Origin: Acidobacteriaceae bacterium
GTDB taxonomy: Bacteria > Acidobacteriota > Terriglobia > Bryobacterales > Bryobacteraceae
Length of the DNA stretch: 5,873 nucleotides
Direction: 5' to 3'
Assembly: GCA_019245255.1 (NCBI GenBank)
Contig: JAFARV010000738.1
Span: 1 to 5,873, forward strand
The position numbers were made by a program, and so were the translations under genes. The notes beneath the pieces were generated by a model. The model was not told the origin of the DNA. It saw only the letters and a list, made by a program, of their open reading frames with translations, and ran no database searches. This document shows, piece by piece, positions 5,391 to 5,873 of this stretch (the stretch's first letter is position 1; every line of letters begins with the position of its first letter).

Positions 5391-5843
5391 CTAGCTCCCT
5401 GGCCCAGCGGCCACTGCGGAGCAATCCTCGGCGACTTTGTCCAGCATGTATTTCCAGCCGGTACTCACACCCTTTTTGTGATCCGAATCGATGAAGCCGA
5501 TAGCGCGGTGCCGGAATTCCACATGGGTTCCGCCCGGACGCTGTTCGAGCTTTACTTCGATATGGTTGAGTGCCGGGTAGGACATAAACAGAGGTCCGCT
5601 CAGCTCCAAGAGCACAGGCGGCTTGATTACTTGCACGTGCCCCCAAAGATGGCCGATACCATTGCCGCGATCGCGGAACCACCGGCCACCCGGCCATTGC
5701 TCCATAGTCATCTGCAACGATTCACCCTGCGGGTTGGAAAAACCTTCACCGAGCCGGTGCAGCACACTGCGAAATACGCTACCTATATCCGCTTGAATAT
5801 CGATGTGCTGAGTTGTATCGAGGGTTAGATCTTCAAATGTCAC
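5391..5843 (-). CDS. SRPBCC / AHSA1 (Aha1 C-terminal-like) domain protein
   Basis: A 150-residue protein filling one START-like helix-grip domain, a fold that usually binds a hydrophobic small molecule in a deep cavity. The segments seen are the first strand TQHIDIQADIGSVFRSV at 11-27, the central sheet with GRWFRDRGNGIGHLWGHV at 53-70, and the closing helix GWKYMLDKVAEDC at 129-141, which is the usual AHSA1 end. The ligand is unknown. The start is GTG at 5843: AGGAGG at 5852-5857 lies eight bases upstream and an in-frame TGA directly precedes, so no longer protein is possible. It appears to be the first gene of the unit, with ArsR two bases downstream. SRPBCC-ArsR pairs of this kind are common and are thought to be co-regulated. 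Confidence 0.9.
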   Translation of the reverse strand: MTFEDLTLDTTQHIDIQADIGSVFRSVLHRLGEGFSNPQGESLQMTMEQWPGGRWFRDRGNGIGHLWGHVQVIKPPVLLELSGPLFMSYPALNHIEVKLEQRPGGTHVEFRHRAIGFIDSDHKKGVSTGWKYMLDKVAEDCSAVAAGPGS

Positions 5844-5851
5844 GCGTCAAT

Positions 5852-5873
5852 CCTCCTACGTGACTAAATAGTA
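5852..5873 (-). promoter_or_regulatory. Ribosome binding site and possible -10 of the SRPBCC-ArsR-CPAC-DUF899 unit
   Basis: AGGAGG at 5852-5857 is a full-strength ribosome binding site for the GTG at 5843. The last six bases on the minus strand (5868-5873) read TACTAT, a four-of-six match to a -10 element, but the -35 region lies outside the window, so the promoter call is tentative. Confidence 0.35.

Noticed and set aside
5389..5697. Upstream extension of the ArsR frame to an ATG at 5697
   Set aside because: This part lies inside the SRPBCC gene in a different frame and has no ArsR resemblance; the GTG at 5388 has a proper binding site.
5295..5828. 177-codon plus-strand open frame
   Set aside because: Antisense to the SRPBCC and ArsR genes, both of which match known families through their full length.

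Overview
The window looks like chromosomal DNA from a free-living, moderately GC-rich bacterium, most likely an acidobacterium. This rests on gene content: an M48 lipoprotein-like peptidase with a charged tail, an envelope protein with a degenerate peptidase-MA-like fold plus TPRs and a C-terminal beta domain, and a DUF899 protein next to an ArsR/SRPBCC pair. The taxonomic call is an inference from memory of such genes, not from a search. There are no signs of insertion sequences, phage genes, CRISPR arrays, tRNA or rRNA. Coding density is high and seven of the nine genes recognised are on the minus strand in two clusters; the others are the plus-strand peptidase and a partial minus-strand gene at the left edge.

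Layout. At the left edge (1-156, minus) is the 5' end of a pyridoxal-phosphate enzyme of the class-V aminotransferase family, cut by the window. It is divergent from a plus-strand M48 zinc metallopeptidase (296-1354) that has its own -10 element and a strong ribosome binding site. A hairpin at 1367-1395 sits where the peptidase gene converges on the next cluster.

Middle cluster (minus, read from 3923 to 1412): a 569-residue envelope TPR protein starting at TTG, then a RimI-type acetyltransferase whose ATG overlaps the TPR stop codon (ATGA), then after 137 bases a 79-residue DUF465/YdcH protein.

Right cluster (minus, read from 5843 to 4000): an SRPBCC/AHSA1 protein, an ArsR-family repressor 2 bases downstream, a 45-residue CPAC-motif membrane protein that is easy to miss because of its size, and a DUF899 thioredoxin-like protein with a CRGC motif. 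The stop codon of the small protein lies inside the ribosome binding site of the DUF899 gene. This four-gene set looks like one transcription unit, and the pairing of two CxxC proteins, one in the membrane and one probably soluble, is the most interesting feature here. Its function is not known to me; a redox or stress role is inference.
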